From positions 248,001-312,000 of the forward strand of contig JAPYXD010000262.1 in the NCBI GenBank assembly GCA_030998225.1: 64,000 nt of DNA. The letters are read 5' to 3'. The DNA comes from Diplolepis rosae. Lineage: Eukaryota > Arthropoda > Insecta > Hymenoptera > Diplolepididae. The notes below the pieces were generated by a model, which saw nothing but the letters and a program-made list of their open reading frames with translations, was not told where the DNA came from and ran no database searches. The translations under genes and the position numbers were made by a program. This document shows, in pieces, positions 1-13,100 of this stretch (its first letter is position 1; each line of letters begins with the position of its first letter).

Positions 1-374
1 CAATTTCCGCGCTTGTATCACGAATAACTATTATTTATCTTAACTCGCTTTAATATGAATAAAGATATAATTTTTCTATTGTTGAACAATCATAGGAAAA
101 CAAAGCTTAAAAGATCGAATGATTTAACTTGCAGTGCTTAAAATGTTCACTCATGCTTCTCCTTGAATGAGAATAACTTGTGACAAGCTACTAATCCTCA
201 TAATGTCAACCCGCATCGGTAACCACCAAAGAAAGTGCAGAAAAAACATTGTGTAAAAAATGAAAAAAATAAAGCCTCAATGGACAAGGCAATGAAAGTA
301 AAGAAAAAAAGTAATAAAAGGCATGACAATGATTAGTAAAGCTGGAGAGAAAGTTAAATTTTGTTAAAACTTAC

Positions 375-1170
375 TGTCTGAGGGAATGATACCGGCTTAC
401 GCGATCAGAAGATCTGAAATTGCGTTCGTTGAATGGAATTGACGCTGGTACGGCAACAGATTGAGTTTCCGCAGCACGTAAAGTCCTCACGCTGCTTCTC
501 GTGACAGGTTTGGTCATGGAAACGGAGTTGGAAGTAGGAACAGTTATAGTCATGTTGCTATTATGAATCTGTGGTGCTGGTTTAGTTCTAACTTGCTGTG
601 GAAAGTGATCACTGTTAGTATTCACCACTCCGCCATTCCTGCAATGTTTGCGAATCAATCATCAACTGGTGCACCAGTAATCACTATACAGAGCACTTTC
701 AAGAATGATTAGCTCAGCTATTATTTATCCACTCAAATTAAACAAAAACTATTTAAATTCTACAATATAAAAAGAAAAAATGAAACATGGAACTGAAACT
801 TTGCAATTAAAATATATACATATTATTATCAGACAGATAAAATTTAGATAACCTGATAATTCCTTACAATAGTGTATCTGTTTTTATATTCGATCTACAT
901 TGAAAGCAAAGCAAACTAACTTACTGTCTCAGAGAATGAAAACGTGATAAACGATCTCCCGATTTGAGATCCACGCTCTGTGAAAGCAGAAGCGAGTGAT
1001 TTATAGACAAAATCATCGGCTGCTCTTCTACTTTTAAACTGTTTCTTGTGGTTGGCTTAGATATCGATTTTGGAATCGGATTGGTATTGTTATCGTGGGT
1101 TTGTATTGCTGGTTTAGATATTGCATGACGAAGAGGCTTGCAATTATTGGTCGCCATCCGACTTTTTCTA
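375..1170 (-). other. Tandemly duplicated CDC14 tail exons (925-1170 and 375-638)
   Basis: Two consecutive exons have lengths divisible by three (246 and 264 nt), the same entry phase (each completes a codon begun with CA) and the same exit (AGACA then GTAAGT). Their peptides align. Both end in SRFHSLR or SRYHSLR followed by a split Gln codon, and both contain KPA-x-Q-x-H and KP-x-TR-x-S. Either exon can be skipped without changing the frame, so the pair could be used together, singly or mutually exclusively. In the 925-1170 exon, the first AG (after TTTATTTC) would bring in a stop, so the second AG (before TAGAAAAAG) is chosen. Confidence 0.75.
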
Positions 1171-4100
1171 CTGCAGGGATCACAGTCTATTTTATTTCTG
1201 AAATAAAGGAATAAAGAGCTTCAATAATTAGCTTTATAGTTTATTAAATTACTAACACACATCTAATACTGAGATGAATATTATCGTTGTGAATTATTAT
1301 AATACACATATACATATACATGCATGTATATTATTGATTCAAAAAAATATTCTATAAGAAATGATACATATGCTACCAATTTATAGCATTTTGATTTAAA
1401 TCAATGATAAATATGCTTTTGGCAGAAATGCGATAGACTCAATAGCATTTTTTTTCTCAATGAAAGGAAGTCAAATAAATTGGGGTCTTATGTACAGCAC
1501 AAGTCCGATAAGTTTTGAGTTTCAAGACTGAAGTTAAAGAAAATTCTATTAGGATAGCGAAAGTTAACGAATGTTAACCTGATAGTTGCGGAGTGGTCAT
1601 ATGACCGTTAGAACCGTAACAAAAGGAATATTACCGACCCTTATTACTAGCCATTACTAATTTTACCCCATCTGTGTTGATGAGCTCAAGTGGTGTTAAA
1701 AATATAGAATCAAGTATGTAGACTGGATCGTTGGCTTAGAGACGTTAATTTTAGAGAATCGGCTATGGAAATGGATGTCGATTTTTTGTTTTGCATTTTT
1801 CAAAAGCCCAGCAGGCGCTTTTTGAAGAAGAGGAAGGTGAATTGTATGGGCCTGGAATAGCAGATTAGCTCTAGGTATGATATTTAAAAATTTATAACAA
1901 TGAAATCAGTACTCTTATCTTTAAACGCGTTTTTCTCAAAACTACATTTTTCAAATTTTCTGCAGCTGTAACTCGATAACAAATCATCCGATTGACTTGG
2001 GTCTTTTTTTTAGCATATTGTGTATTTGTTTTTCCATACAATGACCCTCCAGTTTTATGATTGAATAAAAAATATAATTTTGTCAGGCCAAAAACCATCA
2101 GATTTTTGAGAAAATTTTGATTTTTTCTTTTAAAATCCGAGATTTTGTTGCATTTTAATTTTTTTTTACACGAGGGTCATTATATAAGAAATATATTCTA
2201 GTTTAATAAAATTTTTGGTTTTTTTTATTTCAGGCACTGTGAAGACTACAATCACTGCAGCAGTGGGAGACCTTTTTTTTTTAAAGACTCAGGAGATGGT
2301 GGATAACTTGCTGAAAATCGAATATTTTCATTTCAAAACATTAATTTGTATTCATTATTTATGCACAAATATATCTGCAAAATTTTAAAACATTCGATGC
2401 AATTCTTTTTTTTTTAAATTCACAAAAATCACTTTTTTTCAGGCGGTCAAACTAGTTGTGCCCCTTCAGAAGCGTATGTACTAAGTGATCTGTTCGCCCT
2501 GTTGTACTGAACCTTATTTCAGAGACTACACGGAAAACGAACTCGGCAGTTTGCTCGCTCGCGACAGTGGCGTCACCACTCTTACGTGTATGTACAATCT
2601 GATCAAATTTTACCCGGACTGGTTAAAAAAAAACAACATTTTTATTGGGACTATTAAATTAGCATGCGACACTGGCGGTCATTTCACGAACTTCACAATA
2701 TGGCCGCTACCACGGAAAAACGTCAATGTTGTCATAAGGAGTAATTGAGTTATTTGCCTTTTTATTTTGTAATCAATTCCGTGTTGTGAATTTTTAATCG
2801 ATACCGTGTTGTAAATAAAATGGAATTCGCGACCGGGTATAGGAAAGCAAGAGGTGGTGGACGTTGTTGCGTCCCAAATTGTGGATCCGTGAAGAGAAAA
2901 AGTAACAATATTAGTTTTCACACCGTGCCAGCACGAAATAGCGTTCAAAAAGTTGAACGAAAAAATTTATTCGGTGATTCCGAATACGTCAATAAACGGG
3001 CTGAGTGGCTAAGGATTCGAAAAGTTAAAGACGAGGAAAAGGAACTTTTAGTTTGTTCGCTGCACTTTGTAAAAGACGACTACAGTTTTCCAGGTAATTA
3101 ATTTCGTTTAAAGTGATTATGTACATGTAGTTCAATTAATATTTATGAACATACTTATAAATGATAAAAACTAGCATCGCATAAAAATATGTACACATTA
3201 TTTTTTTATTATATACTTTATTTATACTTCTTCGCTTTTTTCTGAATATTATGCATTTAATATTGAGCCGTATGGTAATTAATGGGCGTAAAAATATTAA
3301 TTATTGTTAACGAATTCAAAGCTTCATCGAAAATGAGAAAAAATGGTATATTATATGCAGGATGTAATTGTATCACAAAATTTATATAAGCAACTATTTT
3401 TTCTCATATTCGATATGATATAATCATTTTTGTAATATTTCAATATAATATCACGCCTGAGAGCTTTCTTGAATTAATGTAACATTTTTTCCTACAGAAC
3501 TCGATGCCAAATTTCGAATTTAAAAAAAAAACAGCCGTCCCGCAGAGTCCGAATTCAAATAATGAGAAAATTCTGACCAATGTACAGAGAAAAAAACGAA
3601 GAGTGAGTACTGTGTTTGTGAACGAAAATGTCACTGGGTTACGCATAACAAGTTTATAACTTTCTTTACAGGAAGCGAGAGAGGTCAAAAAGACAGAAGA
3701 AAAGAATTCCGAAGAACCAGATGAGCAACAGTGGCTTGAGCCGGCTTTGCAGGAGCAATCCATCTTTTTGACGAAAATGTCATTGTTTTTTAAGCAAACG
3801 GACGATTCAATTGTTAAATTCCCGGTCCCAACATGTGGATCAGATGTTATTCCGCTTGTTTGCAAACATAAAGCGTATAACTGTATGTTTGCAGCGGTTC
3901 TTTCCGTTACCCCGCACATAATTAAGAGGCCAGAATTTATAATTTCTTGGCCTTCACGCATATTTCGCGTTGTAGGAATTGCTGCAGTGTATCTGCATAA
4001 CTCCTCCAGCGATATCGTCAACATTTTTCAGCTTCACTCGCGAAATTGGGGGAAATTGCGATTTTACCCATACTTCCAATGATATTTTGTCCGTGGTAGC

Positions 4101-7100
4101 GGCCATACTTGCTTCGGTACAACAGCGCCGTCGTTCCCGCGGTGGTAGTTTTTTCGTCAATATAAGCATGCTAACGGTTAATCCAATTTTCCATACACTT
4201 CTTATAGGCCTCGACCGGTATATAACCTTTATGGTGCATTTATACCTCTGTCTGTCTGACCGGTGCGGACAGAAAATACATAAGAGTAAAGGAGACAGAC
4301 AGTGTAAAATTGGACCAGTGTTCGCAGAACGCGGACGTAAACGGCCCCCACCATAGATGCTTCGAGCTCATTGTGTCTTCCTCATTCAACCAACTTATGG
4401 CAGTTGAGTGAGGAAGAAGCCATGAGCTGGTAGGGTCCATGGTGGGGGGCCGTTTACGTCCACGTTCTGCGAACACTGAATTGGACAAAAAGAAAACGTC
4501 TGTTTTTTTTGCTCTTATGTATTTTCTGTCCGCACCGGTCAGGCAGACAGAGGTATAAATGCACCGTTAGTTCCTTCAACGAATTTTTTTCATGGCCTCA
4601 ATAGACTCATGGCGCATTCCCCGGAGCGGACATTTGAGTTTTGGAAACAGGAAAAAGTTACACGGAGCCAAATCTGGCGAATACGGTGGCTGAGCAATGA
4701 CTTTTGTTTCGTGTTTAGCCTAAAATACACTCACAATCAGGCTAGAATGTAACGGCACATTATCATCGTCTGGCGGCGACGCGCTTCATACCCAAAACAT
4801 GAACCACAATGTGTTGATTCGATCCATAAGAGATTTTGAGAGCCTCTGCTAACTCTTTAATGCCAACACGACGATTTTCGAGCACAATTTTCTTCATTTT
4901 TTCGATGTTATCGTCGTTAACAGAGGTGGATGGACGACTCGCATGAGGCAAGTTTTCTACGACCTCACGACACACAAATGGACGCCTCCCGCTCTAACAT
5001 CACACGACCGTCAAAGAAAGTGTTACCAACCTAAAAAAAAAACTTTTTACCGTTTCAATTTACGCGCGCGGTTTAACTGGACCAGTCCGGGTCAAATTTG
5101 ATAAGATGGTATATCATATTTATTATCAAAACATTGCTGCACAGAAAAAAATGTATAGCTGTCACAAGGATTTGTTTAGGTTATATCAGCCATTTTCATG
5201 GTTAGGTTAGTTAATAAAATAGCTGGAACAGCGATATGTTTCTTTGTACCAGCTACACATTTTTTTGCGTGGGAAATTCAAATTTTTATTAATTATTTTT
5301 CATCTGTTAAGTGTTTTCATACTTTATAAATAAAAAATTCAGTTAATGAATATTTAATACTGACAGACAACACTTAATGCAGCCCTGTTTTTTTGGGATT
5401 TCACGCATGACTGATAGCTTGTTTTTTGAGAAACCATGCCCGGGCCATCCTCTAGAATCAATGGTTCAGTGTAATTACTAATTCTATATTAAATACGCTT
5501 TTAAATAGACAAAAATCTTCATTTATATTTTACAATATTTCCAAAACATTATAACTACAAACCCTAAATCCTGAATATAGTAATTTTCTTCTACGTAATC
5601 TAGACACCTAACGTATAGGTTTTTTACAATTTTTTAATTTGTGATATTCTCGAAAATAAAAGTTTCATACTAAAAAATTGTTTATATTTTTTGTAATCTT
5701 CTGTATGTGTTCCCTACATTTGAACATTTTTAAACAAAATTTTTAGCGATTGCTAAACGGAACTTCACCAATTGTATAACAGATTACGTAATATCTACTA
5801 GCGGGCCATAAAATGCACACTAGCGAGCATGCACATTGTGCATGGCACAAGCTGTGCTTACACGATGTACTTTACTCGTCCTAACTCGCTTGGACTTTCT
5901 CAGACTCGCTCCTCTTATTTCATACTATTTCTCTTACGATGCGTAATGCTTAAGAAGATGCGACGAAAGTTATTAGATGGAAACTTATCGGAATTATACT
6001 GTGCTATAATATAAACATTACTTTTTGAGAACGCAAGAAATGACAAAAGCAACGTTTGTTAAAAAAAAAACCACTACCTTCTCATTCATGATAAGAATGT
6101 AAAAAAAATGTTTTAACGGTAAACAAATTTTAAATGGAAGCTAGTTGGGTAAGTTCAATCGACCCAAATATAAGATTATTTTTTCGTCACTCGCATACTG
6201 AGATTTTCGCTCAGGCAGTTGTTTTTTTGGAACGAAAAAAATGTATGTATTGTATAAGATAGAACTATACTGCGAGTCTCGATCTTCGCGATTACACGTG
6301 TAGTATCGTCCTCGTTGGTCAAACATTACAAGAGGGATATTTCAATGAGTCAGGAGCCATTCCCTAAAATTTTATTCAATTGAGTTATTCTTGTAAAAGT
6401 TAGGTACTTAAAATACGGCGAATCTACGACATAGTAAATACTGTTCTTTGTACCTGGCAAAAAATTCTTAGATTTAATTTGTTCAAAGATATATCACGGT
6501 TTGGAATAAAAACTTTGAGAAGGTGAAATTGTAGATGCTTTCCGTCTCAATTCAACCGGTCCATTCGGGGCACGAATTTAATTTTTAGCGAAACTCAAAT
6601 ATGTTGCTCTTTGATCGAAATAATGAGACACGTATTTTTTTTGGGGTCAAAATCTATTTTTTCAATTATTCGCGAGAACTTTTTTTTCAATTGTCTATAA
6701 CTCCTTTAAATATTGACCGATTTTAAACATTTTCACTTTTAAATGTTTGTAATAATTTGGATTACCGAATACAGTTATAAACAATTGCTTGTTTATTGTT
6801 ATTAATTTTTTATTTAGCAATAAACAATAATTGCAATTTTTTTTTTAAATTCAATATCTCGAAAAGTGTATTTTTTTTTCTCTCAAAATTTTTTCGCATC
6901 AAAAAGACACCTTGAGTTATAGACCAAGCAACAGGGAATTTGTTATGACATTATTTATTTCAGAAAACGGACTGCGCCATCAGAAGAGAGGTTGGCCATA
7001 GAGTAATTGTGTCATGTTTTGGACAACGAAATATGATTTATAAATTTGTTATTAACATTTAAGACCAAAAAATCGCACTTTATTTAGTTTTTTGTTTATA

Positions 7101-10100
7101 ACATTAAAGGTAATAATCCAATCTTGATGACATTAATTGAAAAGTTTTAGAAAATTGAATTGCGAACAAAATGAGTCCTCGCTTGATCTGATTGAATAAT
7201 TAGAAGCGGAGAAAATTCGGAAAAACCGGAAAATTGAGCTTTTGTTAAACAAATTAATATCTCAGTAAATTTTTAACTTTTCAGGTTGAGGTTTGGTGGA
7301 AAATGAACCGACTTTATTCTCTTCAAATGAATAAAAAAAGGGACAATTTAAGATAATACGTTTCCGCGCTATTGACACTTTAATTTATTTCATGCGTTAA
7401 TTGTAAAATGTCTGCTTGCCGCAGAGGTGGTCCGATTTTTATTTTGAAAACAGCTTTTAAAAATATAAATCAAGCAAAACAGAACGTCAATCTTGGTTTT
7501 TTGCTAAAATGTTGCAAAGTTTATTTAAAAAAGGTCTAAACATGGCTCTAAACGCTTGAACGCAGCAAAGTGACAGTGGTGGGGTGAGAAGGGGAGTAGG
7601 CTCACTGTGTCACTTTGCTGTGTTCAAGCGTTTAGAGCCATGTTTGGACCTGTTTTTAATAAACTTTGCAACATTTTAGCGAAAAACCAAGATTGGCGTT
7701 CTGTTTTCCATGATTTATATTTTTGAAAGCCGTTTTCAAAATAAAAATCGGACCACCTCTGCGGCAAGCAGACATTTTACAATTAACGCATGAAATAAAT
7801 TAAAGTGTCAATAGCGCGGAAACGTATTTTCTTAAATTGTCCCTTTTTTTATTCATTTGAAGAGAATAAAGTCGGTTCATTTTCCACCAAACCTCAACCT
7901 GAAAAGTTAAAAATTTACTGAGATATTAATTTGTTTAACAAAAGCTCAATTTTCCGGTTTTTCCGAATTTTCTCCGCTTCTAATTATTCAATCAGATCAA
8001 GCGAGGACTCATTTTGTTCGCAATTCAATTTTCTAAAACTTTTCAATTAATGTCATCAAGATTGGATTATTACCTTTAATGTTATAAACAAAAAACTAAA
8101 TAAAGTGCGATTTTTTGGTCTTAAATGTTAATAACAAATTTATAAATCATATTTCGTTGTCCAAAACATGACACAATTACTCTATGGCCAACCTCTCTTC
8201 TGATGGCGCAGTCCGTTTTCTGAAATAAATAATGTCATAACAAATTCCCTGTTGCTTGGTCTATTACAATTCTACTGAATCTCTAGCAGCTAACATTTTT
8301 TGTTTCCAAGTTATGATTTTTTGAAGAAAAAAATCGTTTTCTTCGTAAAAACGTGGGCTGCACAATGAATATCAACTTTATATGATCACCGTGTATGGTA
8401 TAATGATTTATAGTTGTCCTTTACGATTATATTGTGAAACTCTAAATATCACAAAAAATGTTTACTCAGTCTTTATGACAAATTGACTGTGCTTAGATAT
8501 GATCTATCGAATGTTTTCAACTTAACGATGAATTTCATTGAACGCTTTTTTCGATTTTGTACCTAAAAGTCTTCAGCAACAGCCTGGTATTCAATATACA
8601 CATTTTTTGTAAGTACTCTCTAAATATGAATCAGTGAAATAGTCACTGATTATATCAGTGAAAATATATCAACTGATGAATCAGTGCCCTTCTTTCATCT
8701 ACACTTTTACTGATTTATCGGCCCTTAAAAATAATAATAATTACGTAATTTCGTTTTAGTGTTGTTTAGCTTAAAGTAAACGAGTTCATCGATCGTTAAA
8801 ATATATTGCTGGTTTTATTACTCACACCTGAATCTTTCACTGATTCAATAAGTGAGTTCAATCTATTTCACTGATTCATCAGTCGAATTTCACTGATTCT
8901 CAGTGAAAGACTTGTAGCTGCTGCCATCAGTGAATAGTCACTGTGAATCAGTGGCCGTTCACTGATTCAGGTTTAGATATATACATCTACGCTTATTATT
9001 GTACGAGATCATTCTGATATATTTCTTTCGAAATACACGATATATTAATGTTGCTGTGTTTGTTCATTTTAGATATATTCATTTATCAATTTTTAGGGCT
9101 GAAACAACAACTATCGAGCAGGTAATTTATTATTTAGTAATGAAAATTATATCTCTCACTGCAATTCCATTCTCTGTATTCGAAATAGTTGAATCATAAC
9201 TCGGAAACAAAAAATTTTAGCTACTAGAGATTCAGTAGAATTGTAACTCAAGGTGTCTTTTTGATGCGAAAAAATTTTGAGAGAAAAAAAAATACACTTT
9301 TCGAGATATTGAATTTAAAAAAAAATTGCAATTATTGTTTATTGCTAAATAAAAAATTAATAACAATCAACAAGCAATTGTTTATAACTGTATTCGGTAA
9401 TCCAAATTATTACAAACATTTAAAAGTGAAAATGGTTAAAATCGGTCAATATTTGAAGGAGTTATAGACAATTGAAAAAAAAGTTCTCGCGAATAATTGA
9501 AAAAATAGATTTTGACCCCAAAAACAAAATTGCCGATAAATCTCAGAAAATTTTTTTTCGGCCCCAAAAAAAATACGTGTCTCATTATTTCGATCAAAGA
9601 GCAACATATTTGAGTTTCGCTAAAAATTAAATTCTTGCCCCGAATGGACCGGTTGAATTGAGATGGAAAGCATCTGTAGAATGTCACTCTAAAAGTCTAC
9701 ACGTGTAATCGCGAAGAACGAGACTCGCAGTATAATTGTACGATCAAACTAACTTACCTGTAAGTGAAGTTCGATCGTAATTATACCAGTCTCGTTCGAA
9801 ACGATTACACTCCCACCCAAGGATTAAACTACTTCCCCCCCAATCCTAAAAAACGTTCCTTTCTACCACTGCAACTCAAAACTATATGAAATGGAGTCAG
9901 TCAGAGAAGTAAAGTGAACGAAGAGAGATTTTTTTTTTTTTTTTTGCTCTGAATTGTGGTGCCAACTACACGGAGAAAGAAATCATGTAAATTTAACACG
10001 GTCGCCGTTTCGAGGTTCGCGCGAAACGGGCTCCGTGTTACAACAATACAGAGCTCCGTTTTGTATGTGGCGACCATTTTGAATTAGCACGGCGCCATGT

Positions 10101-13100
10101 TGCTGTAACACGGAGCTGTTGATTTGGATTGTTTTAATTAATTTTAATTTTTCTGTTTTCGAAGGCCCCAAATCTTTGGTTGACCTCCGTTTGAAATCTA
10201 CACGGAACCGGGTAGAATCAATGCAGCTCCGTGTTACGACAACACGGCGGGCCGGCTACAATCAAAATCTTCCGCCGTGTTGAATTTACACGATTTTTTT
10301 CTCCGTGTAGCATCAAGGAAGATACTACACGTGTAATCGTCTCAAACGGGACTCTGGTATAATTTCGATCGAACTTCACTTACATTTAAGTTCGTTTGAT
10401 CGTACAAATTCAACAGTTTGAGTACCTTACCTTTCAAAGCAACCTTTCTTTACATAATGCAATAGTTCTTACATTATAATCCTGTGAAGGATTGAATAAT
10501 AGTATATTATGTGCCTAGGCGCATAATGAGGGTTATTACGCGATGAGCGACAATGCTCGCAGGAGATCGAAGCCGAGACAAAGCCGAGATGAAGCCGAGG
10601 CGCGATCAGTCCTGCGAGCATTTTAAGCGAGTCTCGTAATTACCCGAATTGTGTGCATTGACACATATTCTATTTTATGTGACTTCGGTGCGTATACGAG
10701 TTTTTATGCGTACACTCGAATCTAATCTAGTATTCATCATGATTCTCGTCCATTGCACTTGATATTTCGCGACTAGTTCCGGCCATTTTGATTTTCTCGA
10801 TCTTTTGTAGTAGTAGCGGATTGTAATAGACGCATGCGCAGTTCAAATGTACAAGGCTTTGTCAGTATGGTGCCAACGCTGTACGAAGAAGAAGAAGAAT
10901 AAGATTACGCTCTGCTGTATGGTTATAGGCGCATGCACAGTTTAATTTTTACATTACATTCCTCTGTAGCGTAATACACCACATTACGCTACTCTAAACT
11001 GTAGCGTAAAAACGGTTTACGCGCCGGAGGCACATAAAATAATGAGCCACAATGTGAGTGACGTCAACGTTTAAAAAAAATATAAATTAGTGTAAAAATT
11101 GCCGAAACGTGAAAAGTAAACCTTTTCTTAAATAATATTTCATGTTTTAATGAGTTTAATATGATAAAAGGTAAAGTGAAAAGCAATTTAAGTATGGCGC
11201 TTCAAATTTTTAGAATTTTTTACTTATGTTAATAGGTAAATTGTTTATAAATATAGGGTGAGCATTTTGCTCAGATGCGAGTAATGAAGGATTATCGATG
11301 TCGCGTAAACGTACAAACATTTAAAGACTGGAAACTGACAAAACATCACGCGGAAAAAAATAGTTTAGTAAAGTTTATAGAATCGTTTAAGAGTTGAGGA
11401 TACAGGCATTTACGGAACCGAGTTCTAGAAAATTTAAAGAACTTTTCAGAATAAAATGCAGAACGTTCAATGATTTTTCCTGAATGTTTCGCATTTTATC
11501 CTGAAAATTTATGTAAATTTTCTAGAACTCTGTTCCGTAAATGCCTGTATCCCCAACTCTTAAACAGTTCTATAAACTTTACTAAACTATTTTTTTCCGT
11601 GCATCTTACTTTTTTTTCTTTCTAATCTTTCTTCATTACGATCCGTATTTGTCAATTTTGATACAAAACTTTTAATTATTTTTTTTTCAATTTACATGTT
11701 CAACTAATAATAAAGCAAGTAAAAGAAACTTAAAAAAACTTTATAAGCTTTCAAACGCTTTTTCCGAAATCTTTCTAGTTCAATTTTTCAGTGTTAGACA
11801 CTTTCTAAGACAAGCTTGTTCTCAATACAATTTACATAGGTTGTACCATAATTTCAACCGGTGGCGTGCAATTACATGTTATATTTTTATTTTGATCGTT
11901 AAGGTTCTGCTATTTTTTAAAGAAAACTTCTATCATCACAAAGAGAGATTTATCTACAAGTTTTCAAAATTATCGATCGATTATGTAAAGTTTTAATCGA
12001 AACTGATTTCGAATATTACGTTCTCTCCGCTACTTGAAATAAAAACTCTCCAGAAAAAAAAAGTTTAAAAGAAAAGATTAGAAAGAAAAGTTAATAGATT
12101 TGTATGAACCTTCTCTCTTTTATTGCTGATGGAGGAGCGAATTTCCCTCGTACTTGCTTCGAGCTTCTGCTGTTGAGTAGGGGCTCTAAGTAAGGACTGG
12201 AAGTAAAAATTTTATTTTTACGACAAATTTGAAATTCAAAGAATATATTTTATCTGAAATAGGCAGAATAAGAGCTCTTTATCTGTCCGCGGAGCGGCAG
12301 TAAAATAGTATTTTATTGTACTACGACGAGCGGCAGGTAAAGTAACAGTAAGGGAGGGTAAATGAGAGAGAAAGAGGGGGGGGGGGGGGAGATGCGTGCA
12401 CGCGCAAGGTAATACGATGACATCACAACGTTGATTGTAGAATTATAACATTGAATTGACCCTCACGTGCGTACGCTGTACAATCAAGCGCTATTCTACT
12501 ACTCCTTGTGCAGATAAATTCGCGCTTTTTCTGTCTATTTCAGATAAAGTATCGTATGCACCGCAGCATTAAAGTTGACCTTTATACTCGGATGCAATTT
12601 TATCGTCCTCACCTTCGGCTCGAACATTAAATTCTGCATTTTCGAAAAGGTCAACTTTACTTCTTAGGTACATAATATACTATTTTTTAAATTTGAATAC
12701 ATTCAGTAAAAAATATAATAATTGTTTTGATGCGTTCAGGAGGACAACCCGGGTATACCCCAGTACGCCCAAACCCGTTCAGTGGTACTCGGGGAGTTTT
12801 CAGTTTCACCGGATGATTCGTTCATCAGTTACTAGGGGGAAAGAGTAGGGGTCACGCGATGGGTGACAAGTTTACCCTACCTTCAAACTTAAAGCAATAC
12901 GTGTCATGTACATTTCGGCTCAAAGGTAGACGAAAACAAACCAGTGGAGAGAGGAAAAATGCTGAAATTCATACCAAACCGACACATTTTAGTTGAGAAA
13001 GACTGATTGACCATTCCAATGTACACTGATAGCGGGGAGCTATTGACATTTAACATTTTTGTATGAATACCGTAAAACATGACCTCATCTCAATGTCACG

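Noticed and set aside
4240..4488. 82-residue minus-strand frame at the MITE next to mariner
   Set aside because: The frame follows the arms of the foldback MITE; peptide [11 protein letters not shown] appears on both strands because of the inverted repeat.
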